The position numbers and the translations under genes were made by a program. Source: Metabacillus dongyingensis (GTDB lineage: Bacteria; Bacillota; Bacilli; Bacillales; Bacillaceae). Taken from it: a DNA stretch of 64,000 nt. The notes under the pieces were generated by a model. The model had not been told where the DNA came from. It ran no database searches and was given only the letters and a program-made list of their open reading frames with translations. The DNA lies in NCBI RefSeq assembly GCF_019933155.2, contig NZ_CP082944.1:1180001-1244000 (forward strand), written 5' to 3'. Positions 54,810 through 64,000 of this stretch are shown one piece after another; positions within the stretch are counted from its first letter, which is position 1, and each line of letters opens with the position of its first letter.

Positions 54810-55073
54810 TCATACTTGCCATGGCCATGGACCGCTTTTCCATGTCCAGTATTCTCCAGAAGGATTAGGACTTCCTTGACTGAGAGGTCCAAATTGAGAT
54901 TCGAACGTTCGTTTGATTTGTCTGCCATATTGTGCATACTGGTTATATTGGGAGATCGCCTGAGCATCATCAGGATGCGTGTCTAAATATAAGGTTAGTT
55001 CGACAAGAACAAAATCAACCGCCTGGATTTCCTCTAACTTCTGATAGTATTCGGGCGGAAGTGTTTTAGCCAT
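54810..55073 (-). CDS. cotJB: Spore coat protein CotJB
   Basis: An 87-residue protein with the CotJB pattern: LPPEYYQKLEEIQAVDFVLV, then LYLDTHPDDAQAISQYNQYA, and a Trp-rich C-terminal end (WTWKSGPWPWQV). It lies between cotJA (two-base gap) and cotJC (18-base gap). GGAGG stands upstream inside the cotJA end. The molecular role of CotJB is unknown. Confidence 0.92.
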   Translation of the reverse strand: MAKTLPPEYYQKLEEIQAVDFVLVELTLYLDTHPDDAQAISQYNQYAQYGRQIKRTFESQFGPLSQGSPNPSGEYWTWKSGPWPWQV

Positions 55074-55075
55074 CT

Positions 55076-55309
55076 TCAGCTTCCTCCTTTTTTATATGGA
55101 TTTTCATAATAATCATAAAAAACAGGCCATAATGTACCTTTTTTTAAGGCTTCATATGGGGAGAATTGAGGAAGATTGGGCGGCTGAAATCCCAGATATA
55201 AGTTTGGGGGGGTCGAGTAGTATTTTTTGCCGATCGGCGGACAGGGATCGAATTGGCTGTGAAAAGGAATATAGGATTTAACCGTGGAGAAAGATTCCTG
55301 ATTTTTCAT
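55076..55309 (-). CDS. cotJA: Spore coat protein CotJA
   Basis: A 77-residue Pro/Tyr-rich protein with the CotJA core FDPCPPIGKKYYSTPPNLYL. CotJA is needed for CotJC incorporation in B. subtilis. The ATG at 55309 is preceded by GAGAGGTG. It opens the cotJABC operon, which is sigma-E-dependent in B. subtilis. Upstream, TCATTAT and AATACATT are 14 bases apart on the minus strand and are the best sigma-E-like candidate, but a weak one. Confidence 0.9.
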   Translation of the reverse strand: MKNQESFSTVKSYIPFHSQFDPCPPIGKKYYSTPPNLYLGFQPPNLPQFSPYEALKKGTLWPVFYDYYENPYKKGGS

Positions 55310-55446
55310 TTTCTTACACCTCTCATTATTTTAGTCTCTTACGAATGTATTCCTTTAGTAATTAAATAATGAATGACTTGGAAGGATATAGATTTGTACC
55401 AAGATTAATGGTTTAACTCAGCATGGTTTTGTCTTTTTTTTAAATA

Positions 55447-55487
55447 AAAAAAGATGACAGCAGCCAGCAGCTGAAATCATCTTTTGA
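55447..55487 (-). terminator. Terminator of the long CotS-family gene
   Basis: AAAAGATGA and TCATCTTTT flank an inner CAGC-rich stem, with T-runs on the minus strand. It lies about seven bases past the stop codon. Confidence 0.75.
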
Positions 55488-55493
55488 TTAACT

Positions 55494-57068
<1,575 letters not shown>

Positions 57069-57076
57069 TTACTTCA

Positions 57077-57104
57077 TAGATTATGAGAAAAGGTTGTTTT
57101 TTGT
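57077..57104 (-). promoter_or_regulatory. Sigma-K-like promoter of the long CotS-family gene
   Basis: On the minus strand AC (57104-57103) and CATAATCTA (57085-57077) are separated by 17 bases, matching the sigma-K pattern. The start site would lie about 10 bases before the start codon region, so the leader is very short. Confidence 0.5.
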
Positions 57105-57246
57105 CCTAGGATAAATGCCGCCGTCTGAAAAAAGATTAAAAAATAATCATATCGCCTTTTTTGAAAATGTTACATGAAGAATAGCACATACTCCCAGTTT
57201 TTTCGTATTTTAAGATAAGGGCTTACTAGACGAATGGAGGTAACGT

Positions 57247-58380
57247 ATGAAGATTGCATTAATAGCGACTGAAAAACTCCCTGTTCCCGCAATTAAAGGA
57301 GGAGCCATCCAGATCTATCTGGATTCCATTGCCCCGCTTATTGCACAAAAACATGAAGTGACAATCCTTTCAATTCAGCATCCAGATCTTCCTGAAAATG
57401 AAACGAGAAATGGTGTTCATTATATACGTTTTGCACAAAGCGAATATCTGTCTTTTCTCGGGGATCATTTAAAGAATACAAAGTACGATGTGGTTCACCT
57501 GTGCAACAGACCAGCCTGGATTCCTGCCCTGCATGCCCAGTCGCCGAATACGAAATGGATTTTAAGTGTTCACAATGAGATGTTCGCGGTTGAAAAAATG
57601 ACGGATGAAGAGGGCAGAGCCTGTATTGCAGCCGTTGCTCAAATCGTAACGGTCAGTGATTATATTGGCCGTACCATTACAGACAGATTCCCTGAAGCAA
57701 AAGGGAAGGTAAAAACCGTTTATTCAGGTGTAGACCTGCAGACTTATTTTCCCGACTGGACGCAGGAAGGCAGAAGGCTCAAGGAAAAAGTGCGTTCTGA
57801 ATTAAATCTGAAGAATCAGAAAATCATTTTATTTGTAGGACGTTTAAGTAAGGTAAAGGGGCCTCATATCCTCCTGCAGGCAATGCCTAAGATCCTTGAA
57901 AAACATCCTGATGCTGTTATGGTTTTCATTGGCTCGAAATGGTTTGGCGACAATGAAGTCAACAACTATGTCAGACATTTATATACACTCGGGGCCATGT
58001 ATCCTGAAAATGTTCAATTCATTCAGTTCGTTCAGCCTAAAAATATACCCACTCTGTATGCCATGTCAGACATTTTTGTATGTTCATCGCAATGGCAGGA
58101 ACCGCTGGCACGTGTTCATTACGAAGCGATGGCCTGCGGTCTTCCAATCATTACAAGCAACCGCGGGGGTAATCCCGAAGTCATTGATGAAGGCAGAAAC
58201 GGTAAGGTTATCAATAATTTTGAAGAACCTCTTGCTTATGCTGAAGCCATAAACTCCCTGCTTGACAGCTCTGGAAAACGTAATGAAATGGGAAGATACG
58301 GAAGATCAAAAGCAGAACGTGAATTCAGCTGGAACACAGTAGCCGGGAATTTACTTAGAGTTTATGAAAATGGAAGATAG
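57247..58380 (+). CDS. cotSA: Spore coat glycosyltransferase CotSA
   Basis: A 377-residue GT4-family glycosyltransferase, which as far as I recall is the length of B. subtilis CotSA. The N-terminal acceptor domain begins MKIALIATEKLPVPAIKGGA. The C-terminal donor domain has VGRLSKVKGPHILLQAM and the nucleotide-sugar motif EPLARVHYEAMACGLPIITS with its paired glutamates. The ATG at 57247 follows TGGAGG. cotS follows after 15 bases, as in B. subtilis. It presumably transfers a sugar during coat maturation. Confidence 0.92.
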   Translation: MKIALIATEKLPVPAIKGGAIQIYLDSIAPLIAQKHEVTILSIQHPDLPENETRNGVHYIRFAQSEYLSFLGDHLKNTKYDVVHLCNRPAWIPALHAQSPNTKWILSVHNEMFAVEKMTDEEGRACIAAVAQIVTVSDYIGRTITDRFPEAKGKVKTVYSGVDLQTYFPDWTQEGRRLKEKVRSELNLKNQKIILFVGRLSKVKGPHILLQAMPKILEKHPDAVMVFIGSKWFGDNEVNNYVRHLYTLGAMYPENVQFIQFVQPKNIPTLYAMSDIFVCSSQWQEPLARVHYEAMACGLPIITSNRGGNPEVIDEGRNGKVINNFEEPLAYAEAINSLLDSSGKRNEMGRYGRSKAEREFSWNTVAGNLLRVYENGR

Positions 58381-58395
58381 AAAGGGTGAAACATC

Positions 58396-59496
58396 TTGGA
58401 TACAGAACTAAACAAGTATGAGCTCCAAATGAATATCCTAAACTTGTACCCTTTTGATGTGCAGTCGATAACCCTTTTAACCAACAAAAGCGGGCGTACG
58501 ACTTGGAAAGTAGAGACGGGTCAGGGTGTGAAGATTTTAAAGAGAGTTGTCATGAAGCCTGCAAGGATGCTTCTGATTGCAGAAGGACATGAGCATCTGC
58601 AGGACAATGGTCTGCCGATTGCAGGCATACACCGCACAAAAGCAGGAGCAATCTGTGTCGGAGCTGATAATTCAGCATATGTCCTGTATGATTTGCAGGA
58701 AGGAAAAGAAGTGCTCTATTATGATAAAAAACAAATGCTTCAAATCATGGAGTTCATTGGAAAGTTCCATCAAACCTCAGCAGGCTATATGCCGGATGAA
58801 ATGAGCAAAAAAAGAAGCCGTCTCGGCAAATGGCATAAATTATTCAGATGGAAGCTGCAGGAACTTGAAGGAAATAAAATGCTCGCTATAAAATCGGATA
58901 AAGAAAACAATCTTCCAGCTCCGGCTGTCATCGAACCTGATGCAGAACAAACATGGCTTCAGGATCCCTTCTCAAAAATGGTGATTGAATCAATTGATGA
59001 AATGATTCTCCGCGGCAAGCAGGCTCTTCTGGAACTTGATGAAGGGCATTATGAGAAATGGTCTCTGGAATGCCTTGAATCCAGAATGTTTTGCCAGCAG
59101 GATTTTACCCTTGCCCGTTTTATTGAGACGGAAGAGGGGCTTGCTATGAAAGAACTGCATTCGATTACATCCGATCTTCCATCAAGGGACTTACGGGTTA
59201 TTTTAAATAAAGTGCTGAAAAAAATGTCAGTCTGGGATACTGAGCTTGTCATTGAGCTATTAAGAACATATGACAAAATAAATCCTCTTACAAAAGATCA
59301 GTACAGGGTTTTATGGACAGATTTGAAGTTTCCTCATTTATACTGTTCGATTGTTCATAAGTATTTCCTCGGTCAAAAAACATCCTGGTCAGATGAGAAA
59401 TATATATGGGCCCTGCAGAACATTATTTCTGTTGAGCAGTCAAAGCATGAATTTTTAACTGACTTCGATGGGTTATTTTCAAAAATTAAAGCATAA
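58396..59496 (+). CDS. cotS: CotS spore coat protein with degenerate kinase motifs
   Basis: A 366-residue CotS-family protein starting at TTG 58396 after AAAGGGTG. The overall kinase-like fold is kept (VLYDLQEGKEVLYYDKKQML; INPLTKDQYRVLWTDLKFPH). The catalytic HQDxxxxN is replaced by CQQDFTLARF, losing the His and the Asn. The expected DLD metal motif is replaced by MKELHSITSD. It therefore looks like a pseudoenzyme with a structural or adaptor role. It is coupled to cotSA (15-base gap) and to the next gene. Confidence 0.87.
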   Translation: MDTELNKYELQMNILNLYPFDVQSITLLTNKSGRTTWKVETGQGVKILKRVVMKPARMLLIAEGHEHLQDNGLPIAGIHRTKAGAICVGADNSAYVLYDLQEGKEVLYYDKKQMLQIMEFIGKFHQTSAGYMPDEMSKKRSRLGKWHKLFRWKLQELEGNKMLAIKSDKENNLPAPAVIEPDAEQTWLQDPFSKMVIESIDEMILRGKQALLELDEGHYEKWSLECLESRMFCQQDFTLARFIETEEGLAMKELHSITSDLPSRDLRVILNKVLKKMSVWDTELVIELLRTYDKINPLTKDQYRVLWTDLKFPHLYCSIVHKYFLGQKTSWSDEKYIWALQNIISVEQSKHEFLTDFDGLFSKIKA

Positions 59497-59511
59497 AGGA
59501 GGGTGAGCAAG

Positions 59512-60207
59512 ATGAGTATGAATCACTCTGAATTCAGTGAAATTCCAAAAGTGGAACTAGTGAACTTTTCATTTTCTCCTCCTGGTCCGATGGGATGGAG
59601 CTCAGCTGAATATGAAACGATGCTTGAAGATCCAGAGACTTTCTTGTCAAAGTATAAAGTACGGCATGAAGAGCCTGCAACTGGAAATATAGAGCTGGTT
59701 GAACTGCCAATTAAGAAACGGAAGCTCCAAGCAACTAATCTGAATGTAGAGCCATTGAACGAAGAGGTGCAGGAAATCGTTCAACTGCCGGTTCAAGAAA
59801 TACTAGAGACAGCAGAAGAACCTGCAGTAAAAAAAGGGAAAAAGTCTAAGAAGGTGAAAAAACAGCAGATTGCATCTGAGCCTGCAGCTGAGATGCCGAA
59901 ATTAGAGGTGCAAGAGCCTGCTGCATTAGCTGAAGCTGAAGAAATGCTCCCTGCAGCTAGGCTTGACACGAAACAAGAACAGCAGGCGGAGGCATCAGAA
60001 CCGTCATTAACCGAATCTTTAAAAGTTGCCGGAAGCAGAGATAAACAAGTTTACAGCTATGACAAATTAATTGATATATTTAATGGAGTCAACTCGGATT
60101 CCAATCAATCAAGCAAAAATCAAGATCGAACAGCGCTTCGCTTTTCCTCAAGAAAATCAAAATCAGTGTCTTCGACGCGCAAAAACAGAATCATTTTTTT
60201 AGATTAA
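59512..60207 (+). CDS. Low-complexity, probably coat-associated protein
   Basis: The start ATG 59512 lies nine bases after GGAGG and gives 231 residues. The N-terminus is compact (VNFSFSPPGPMGWSSAEYET). The middle is a disordered Glu/Ala/Pro/Lys region (KKGKKSKKVKKQQ). The basic end (RFSSRKSKSVSSTRKNRIIF) resembles a stretch in the N-terminal part of the long CotS-family protein. No enzyme motif is seen. The operon context cotSA-cotS suggests a coat protein; YtxO of B. subtilis is a possible positional counterpart. Family not recognised. Confidence 0.7.
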   Translation: MSMNHSEFSEIPKVELVNFSFSPPGPMGWSSAEYETMLEDPETFLSKYKVRHEEPATGNIELVELPIKKRKLQATNLNVEPLNEEVQEIVQLPVQEILETAEEPAVKKGKKSKKVKKQQIASEPAAEMPKLEVQEPAALAEAEEMLPAARLDTKQEQQAEASEPSLTESLKVAGSRDKQVYSYDKLIDIFNGVNSDSNQSSKNQDRTALRFSSRKSKSVSSTRKNRIIFLD

Positions 60208-60220
60208 AACAATGAAGTTT

Positions 60221-60248
60221 GGATATCAGCTAGCTGATATCTTTTTTA
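60221..60248 (+). terminator. Terminator of cotSA-cotS unit
   Basis: GATATCAGCTAGCTGATATC is a perfect palindrome followed by six T. Confidence 0.85.
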
Positions 60249-60278
60249 TTATTAGATTAATAAGCCGTCCCTAAATGA

Positions 60279-60306
60279 AAAGAACCAGCCATTCAGCCGG
60301 TTCTTT
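60279..60306 (-). terminator. Terminator of the ytcABC-like operon
   Basis: AAAAGAACC and GGTTCTTTT flank the inner AGCC/GGCT-type stem, with the T-run on the minus strand reaching the last gene's stop codon. Confidence 0.8.
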
Positions 60307-61436
60307 TAAGCATTTAAATAGATTTGCTCCAATTTTTCTGCTGTCTTTAAAAATGAAAAATTCATTTCAGCATAAAGGCGGCCATTCTTCCCCAGAGCTG
60401 CAGAGAGTGCAGTGCTCGTAAGCAAATCTGAGATATGTGCTGCAAATGCCTTTGGCTGATCATACTCTTTGATAACATAGCCATTCATTTCATCGATAAT
60501 GACTTCTGAATTTCCTCCTCGATCTGTCGTTATGATTGGAAGACCGGCTGCCATGGCCTCGTAATGAATTCTCGCCAAAGGTTCATGCCATTGCGAGCTG
60601 CATACGAGCATATCTCCCATGAGAAGTACATTTGGTATTTCTTCAGAAGGTATATATTTTGTAAATAGGATATGTTTTTTTAAAGACTCTGATTCATCGT
60701 ATAAGTACTGAACATATTCATTTATTCCATTTTCACTGAACCATTTTCCTCCGACAATGACCAAAACGGCGTCAGGGTGCTCTTTAATGACTTCCTCCAT
60801 CGCTCTTATTAAAAGGTGGGGTCCCTTAGTCCGGCTTAATCTGCCGATAAAAAGGATCACTTTTTTATTTTGCAGTCCGTACTTATTCCTCCATAAATCC
60901 TTAATTTTGATGCCTTCAGGAGACCCGCTTGGATAAAACTTTGAAAAATCAACACCAGAGTATACAACATGAGTTTTTTCTTCTGCCTCCGGATAGCGGA
61001 CAGTGACAGTGCGTTTAATGTATTCACTCACTGTTGTGATTGCATCGCAGTCTTGAATGGCTGTCAATGCCTGATTGGGTTTTAGTTTTCTCGTTGAGAA
61101 CATATCGTTATGCAGGCTGAGAATCAGTTTGCTGTCTGGGGAAGCCTGTTTATATCTCCAAATTTCGTTCGGGCGATTAAAAACATGAATATGTGTAAAA
61201 GATTTTTCCTTTAGATTATGTGCTGTCTCCTCATGAAAGGATGACCTTGGAAAACGAATATATGAAATGCCATTTTCAGTATTTTCAGCAGGTAGAAGAG
61301 GGTCTGTAATCGAATAAATTGTGACGCTGTACTTTTGGCTGAAATAAGGGGAGATGCCGTCCAGCATAAGCTGAATGGCACCTCCTTTCACAGCTGGTGC
61401 GGGGAGTTTTTCCGTGCAGATAAAAGCGAGATTCAT
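60306..61436 (-). CDS. ytcC: GT4-family glycosyltransferase (YtcC-like)
   Basis: A 376-residue paralogue of CotSA. It has the same opening (MNLAFICTEKLPAPAVKGGA), VGRLSRTKGPHLLIRAM and the donor motif EPLARIHYEAMAAGLPIITT. The ATG at 61436 overlaps the ytcB stop by four bases. It is the third gene of an operon that first makes a modified UDP-sugar, so it probably uses that product on the spore surface. The symbol rests on operon order; sequence alone cannot separate YtcC from other CotSA relatives. Confidence 0.85.
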   Translation of the reverse strand: MNLAFICTEKLPAPAVKGGAIQLMLDGISPYFSQKYSVTIYSITDPLLPAENTENGISYIRFPRSSFHEETAHNLKEKSFTHIHVFNRPNEIWRYKQASPDSKLILSLHNDMFSTRKLKPNQALTAIQDCDAITTVSEYIKRTVTVRYPEAEEKTHVVYSGVDFSKFYPSGSPEGIKIKDLWRNKYGLQNKKVILFIGRLSRTKGPHLLIRAMEEVIKEHPDAVLVIVGGKWFSENGINEYVQYLYDESESLKKHILFTKYIPSEEIPNVLLMGDMLVCSSQWHEPLARIHYEAMAAGLPIITTDRGGNSEVIIDEMNGYVIKEYDQPKAFAAHISDLLTSTALSAALGKNGRLYAEMNFSFLKTAEKLEQIYLNA

Positions 61437-62389
61437 GGCGATTCTCCTTTTAAAATGACCTTCATATAGTCAAATTCTTTTATAAGCCCTTCGCTAAGGG
61501 AAATATCAGGTGAATAGCCTAACACCCTCGCTGCGTGAGAGATATCTGCATGAGTGTGTTTCGGTTCTCCGATAGCTGCATCTAAATACCGAATGACAGC
61601 TTTCTTTCCTGTAATTTTTTCCATTTCACTTATGATTTCATGAATGGCTGCTCTTTCCTTTCCGCCGATGTTAAAAATTTTTCCGATGGTATTCTCTGCG
61701 TTCATGACAGCGGCTGTTCCTTTAACGCAATCATCAATGTACGTGAAATCACGGGATTGAGTGCCGTCGCCAAATAGAGTGAGCGGCTGATCCGTTAGAA
61801 TTTGTTTAAAGAAGCGGTGAAAGGCCATGTCCGGCCGCTGTCTTGGACCGTACACGGTAAAATAGCGCAAAATCGTAACAGGAACATTAAAGTTCTGATG
61901 ATAAACGGAGCATAAATGCTCGCCTGCAAGCTTTGTTACCCCATAAGGCGAGAGCGGATCGGGCATCGCATCTTCAGAGACCATTCCATGTTTGTATCCA
62001 TAAATAGACGAGGTGGAAGCATAGATGAACTTTTTGAGACTTACAGACTTAGCAGCCTCCAATAAACGCTGTGTAGCAAGGATATTATTTTCAGTATAAG
62101 GGAAAAAATCCCTTCCCCAGCTTGCTCTTACTCCAGGAATACCTGCAAGGTGATAGACGATATCTGCTTTTTTCAGGAGGTCGGCACAGTCAATATTCAT
62201 GATTGATTCTTTAATCAGCTTAAAGCGAGGATGAGGCAGCAGATTAGATACGTTTAAATCTTTCAAAGAGCCTGGTGTGGGACCGATAAAGCAATCAATC
62301 CCGATAACTGTATTTTCTTCTTGTTCCAGCAGCTTTTCGCATAAATGAGAGCCAATAAATCCAGCGCATCCTGTCACAATAATTCTCAT
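61433..62389 (-). CDS. ytcB: NAD-dependent UDP-sugar epimerase (YtcB-like)
   Basis: A 318-residue extended short-chain dehydrogenase with GCAGFIGSHLCEKLLEQE, the catalytic Ser/Tyr/Lys in YASTSSIYGY and YGVTKLAGEH, and the substrate-binding RQRPDMAFHRFFKQIL. The family interconverts UDP-hexoses or UDP-uronates at C4. Being directly behind a UDP-glucose dehydrogenase, it most likely turns UDP-glucuronate into UDP-galacturonate, though this is inference. It overlaps both neighbours by four bases. Confidence 0.88.
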   Translation of the reverse strand: MRIIVTGCAGFIGSHLCEKLLEQEENTVIGIDCFIGPTPGSLKDLNVSNLLPHPRFKLIKESIMNIDCADLLKKADIVYHLAGIPGVRASWGRDFFPYTENNILATQRLLEAAKSVSLKKFIYASTSSIYGYKHGMVSEDAMPDPLSPYGVTKLAGEHLCSVYHQNFNVPVTILRYFTVYGPRQRPDMAFHRFFKQILTDQPLTLFGDGTQSRDFTYIDDCVKGTAAVMNAENTIGKIFNIGGKERAAIHEIISEMEKITGKKAVIRYLDAAIGEPKHTHADISHAARVLGYSPDISLSEGLIKEFDYMKVILKGESP

Positions 62390-63672
62390 AGTCGGCCAAC
62401 TCCAATATAATCTAAATCAGCATTCCTGATGAGAGCAGGATTAAGACAATTTCTTGCATCGATTACTGCTTTGCCTTTCATAATATGCCGTACCTGCTTC
62501 CAGTCGAGGCCGATGATTTGCTTCCAATCCGTTGCGACAACAATTAAATCTGCATTCAGAATAGCTTCATAAGGAGTCTCAGTCTGCTCAACCATACTGA
62601 GCTCTTTTGGCAAAGCTGCTTTGGGATCATAAGCAGACACTGTACATCCATATTCATGCAGTTTTTTAATGAATGCAACAGCTGGGGATTCCCGGATATC
62701 ATCTGTATTTGGCTTAAAAGAAATGCCAAGAACGGCAATTTTCATAGAGGACAGAGCCGGAAACAAAGCTTTTATTTTCTCAAAATAGACGTTGATTTGT
62801 GTGGCATTTACAGATTGAACAGCATCCAGTATGAGCGGCTGCAGCCCGTTATTTTTAGCAGTAAAGCTTAACGCTTTTAAGTCTTTTGGAAAACAGGAGC
62901 CTCCGTACCCAATGCCTGCCTGCAAAAAAGAATGGCCAATTCGCGCATCCAGGCCGATCCCTTTAGCTACATGTGTTACATCCGCGCCAAAAAGTTCACA
63001 AACCCGGGCGACTTCATTTATAAAACTGATTTTAGCAGCTAAAAATGCATTAGAAGCATATTTAATTAATTCTGCTCCAGCATAATTTGTTACGATGACG
63101 GGCGCTTCAATTCCTTTATAGAGTTCATTTAATTTACCAAGTAAATCCTCGTTTTCTTCCGCTAAGCCATAAACGATCCGATCAGGAAACTTCATATCAT
63201 GAAGAGCTGATCCTTCCCTCAAAAATTCCGGATTTGAAACAAGATCAAATAGGGAAGGCTGATATCCTTTTTCTTTCAGAAATTTCAGGATTGCGGCATT
63301 GGTGCCCGGAGGAACTGTACTTTTTATCATGATTATTTTATAGGAAGCGAGATGGTCCATCACATCAATCATCGCTTTATAAAGAAAGCTTAAATTAGAG
63401 CTGCCATCCGGCAGGGACGGTGTTCCTACTGCCATAATAATGATTTCTGTATTGCTTAAGCCTGATGAAAGATCGTCAGTAAAGCGGAGCCTGCTTTTAT
63501 TTTTCTGGACGCAATCTTCTAAATCAGGTTCAAAAATTGGAATAGAGCCGTTCTGCAACGATGCAATCTTATCAGTGTCCTGATCGATGCATGTAACGTG
63601 ATGACCAAGATCTGAGAGAACTGCTGCAGTTGTTAAGCCAACATAGCCAGCGCCAATCACGCAAACATTCAT
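62386..63672 (-). CDS. ytcA: UDP-glucose 6-dehydrogenase (YtcA-like)
   Basis: A 428-residue enzyme that oxidises UDP-glucose to UDP-glucuronate in two NAD-dependent steps. It has GAGYVGLTTAAVLSDLGH for NAD, the catalytic Cys in GIGYGGSCFPKDLKAL, and GISFKPNTDDIRESP in the C-terminal domain. The ATG at 63672 follows AAAGGGG. It opens the operon of three genes with four-base overlaps. TuaD is a close relative; operon context favours YtcA. Confidence 0.9.
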   Translation of the reverse strand: MNVCVIGAGYVGLTTAAVLSDLGHHVTCIDQDTDKIASLQNGSIPIFEPDLEDCVQKNKSRLRFTDDLSSGLSNTEIIIMAVGTPSLPDGSSNLSFLYKAMIDVMDHLASYKIIMIKSTVPPGTNAAILKFLKEKGYQPSLFDLVSNPEFLREGSALHDMKFPDRIVYGLAEENEDLLGKLNELYKGIEAPVIVTNYAGAELIKYASNAFLAAKISFINEVARVCELFGADVTHVAKGIGLDARIGHSFLQAGIGYGGSCFPKDLKALSFTAKNNGLQPLILDAVQSVNATQINVYFEKIKALFPALSSMKIAVLGISFKPNTDDIRESPAVAFIKKLHEYGCTVSAYDPKAALPKELSMVEQTETPYEAILNADLIVVATDWKQIIGLDWKQVRHIMKGKAVIDARNCLNPALIRNADLDYIGVGRL

Positions 63673-63707
63673 AGTAGAAACCCCTTTCTAAACACCATCT
63701 CCCATAG

Positions 63708-63733
63708 CCTATTATGAAACAAGCATGAAAGGT
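63708..63733 (-). promoter_or_regulatory. Sigma-K-like promoter of ytcABC-type operon
   Basis: On the minus strand ACC (63733-63731) is followed after 15 bases from its AC by CATAATAGG (63716-63708). Match to the sigma-K pattern is partial (GG instead of TA at the end). Position about 35 bases upstream of ytcA is suitable. Confidence 0.35.
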
Positions 63734-63888
63734 TACAGCTGATGAGAAAAAACTCATAAAAGGGCCTTTTCACAGGGACAAATTACATTCAGGGCATCTT
63801 GTGAATAGGCTACAACATAAAAAAATGAAGAGCGGTGAGGTAGAAGAATTCTTATCTTTACCTTGAGCAGAGGAGTGAATCTTCTCAG

Positions 63889-64000
63889 ATGGAAACAATT
63901 GCGCATTATTTAATGGAAGATGTGAAAATCAATCAGCGCTTTATATATAATCAAATGGTTTATCAAGGGCAGTACCGCACTATTGTAATCGGTCCATTTC
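63889..64000 (+). CDS. Glycosyltransferase N-terminus (truncated by window end)
   Basis: The ATG at 63889 opens a frame that runs off the right edge after 37 residues (METIAHYLMEDVKINQRFIY...). The pattern I-AHYL...FIYNQMVYQGQYRTIVIG resembles the N-terminal acceptor domain of GT4 glycosyltransferases. AGGAG lies about 13 bases upstream, rather far. The next possible starts are not in frame. Too little is visible for more. Confidence 0.6.
   Translation, partial: METIAHYLMEDVKINQRFIYNQMVYQGQYRTIVIGPF

Overview
The window is chromosomal DNA of a low-GC, spore-forming Bacillaceae bacterium. Gene order follows the fabHA-to-cot region of Bacillus subtilis almost gene for gene: fabHA, fabF, yjaZ, appDFABC, yjbA, trpS, oppABCDF, yjbC-spxA, yjbE, mecA, coiA, pepF, roxS, spxH, yjbI to yjbO, prpE, yjbQ, tenA-tenI-thiOSGF, fabI, cotO. 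It is not B. subtilis itself. It carries cls between mecA and coiA, a STAS gene beside trpS, a RodA/FtsW paralogue and mgtE beside prpE, a DUF445 gene where thiD would be expected, and a cotJABC plus coat glycosylation block after cotO. No phage, insertion sequence or CRISPR array was found.

Layout. 1-1.5 kb: the 5' part of an RsgA-type GTPase gene (minus strand) behind what looks like a ribosome-controlled attenuator with its own leader peptide, then a small gene with a sigma-K-like promoter. 1.5-4.7 kb: fatty acid initiation and elongation genes with a FapR operator, and yjaZ. 4.8-10.7 kb: App oligopeptide transporter. 10.7-15.1 kb: a 52-bp tandem array, yjbA, a STAS protein, T-box-controlled trpS and a membrane protein. 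15.4-22.7 kb: Opp transporter and a secreted putative glycosidase. 22.8-23.7 kb: a second 52-bp array. 24-34.3 kb: the Spx/MecA/SpxH regulatory hub, cls, competence gene coiA, pepF, the RoxS (RsaE) small RNA and truncated haemoglobin. 34.5-44.7 kb: lytic transglycosylase, CYTH protein, small alarmone synthetase, NAD kinase, pseudouridine synthase, PrpE, RodA-like protein, MgtE and a cation/proton antiporter. 44.7-49.4 kb: TPP-riboswitch-controlled thiamin operon. 49.4-51.7 kb: DUF445 and FapR-controlled fabI. 51.7-52.7 kb: a third 52-bp array. 52.8-64 kb: SRPBCC and GNAT genes, then spore-coat genes (cotO, cotJABC, CotS-family proteins, glycosyltransferases, UDP-sugar enzymes).

How the genes work together. 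The fab genes share FapR-type operators, so chain initiation, elongation and enoyl reduction should respond together to malonyl-CoA. spxA, mecA and spxH supply a disulfide-stress regulator and ClpP adaptors in one neighbourhood. RoxS lies beside spxH and yjbI with Rex-like and ResD-like sites, linking the area to redox state. The last 10 kb looks like a pathway that makes UDP-sugars and decorates the spore coat.

Most unusual features. (1) Three intergenic tandem arrays each have a 52-bp period, about five helical turns, although the first is unrelated in sequence to the other two. (2) The RsgA-type gene has an attenuator of the antibiotic-resistance kind. (3) A CotS-family protein has lost its kinase-like catalytic residues. 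(4) A dispersed degenerate intergenic element occurs four times. All assignments were made by reading the sequence; no searches were run.
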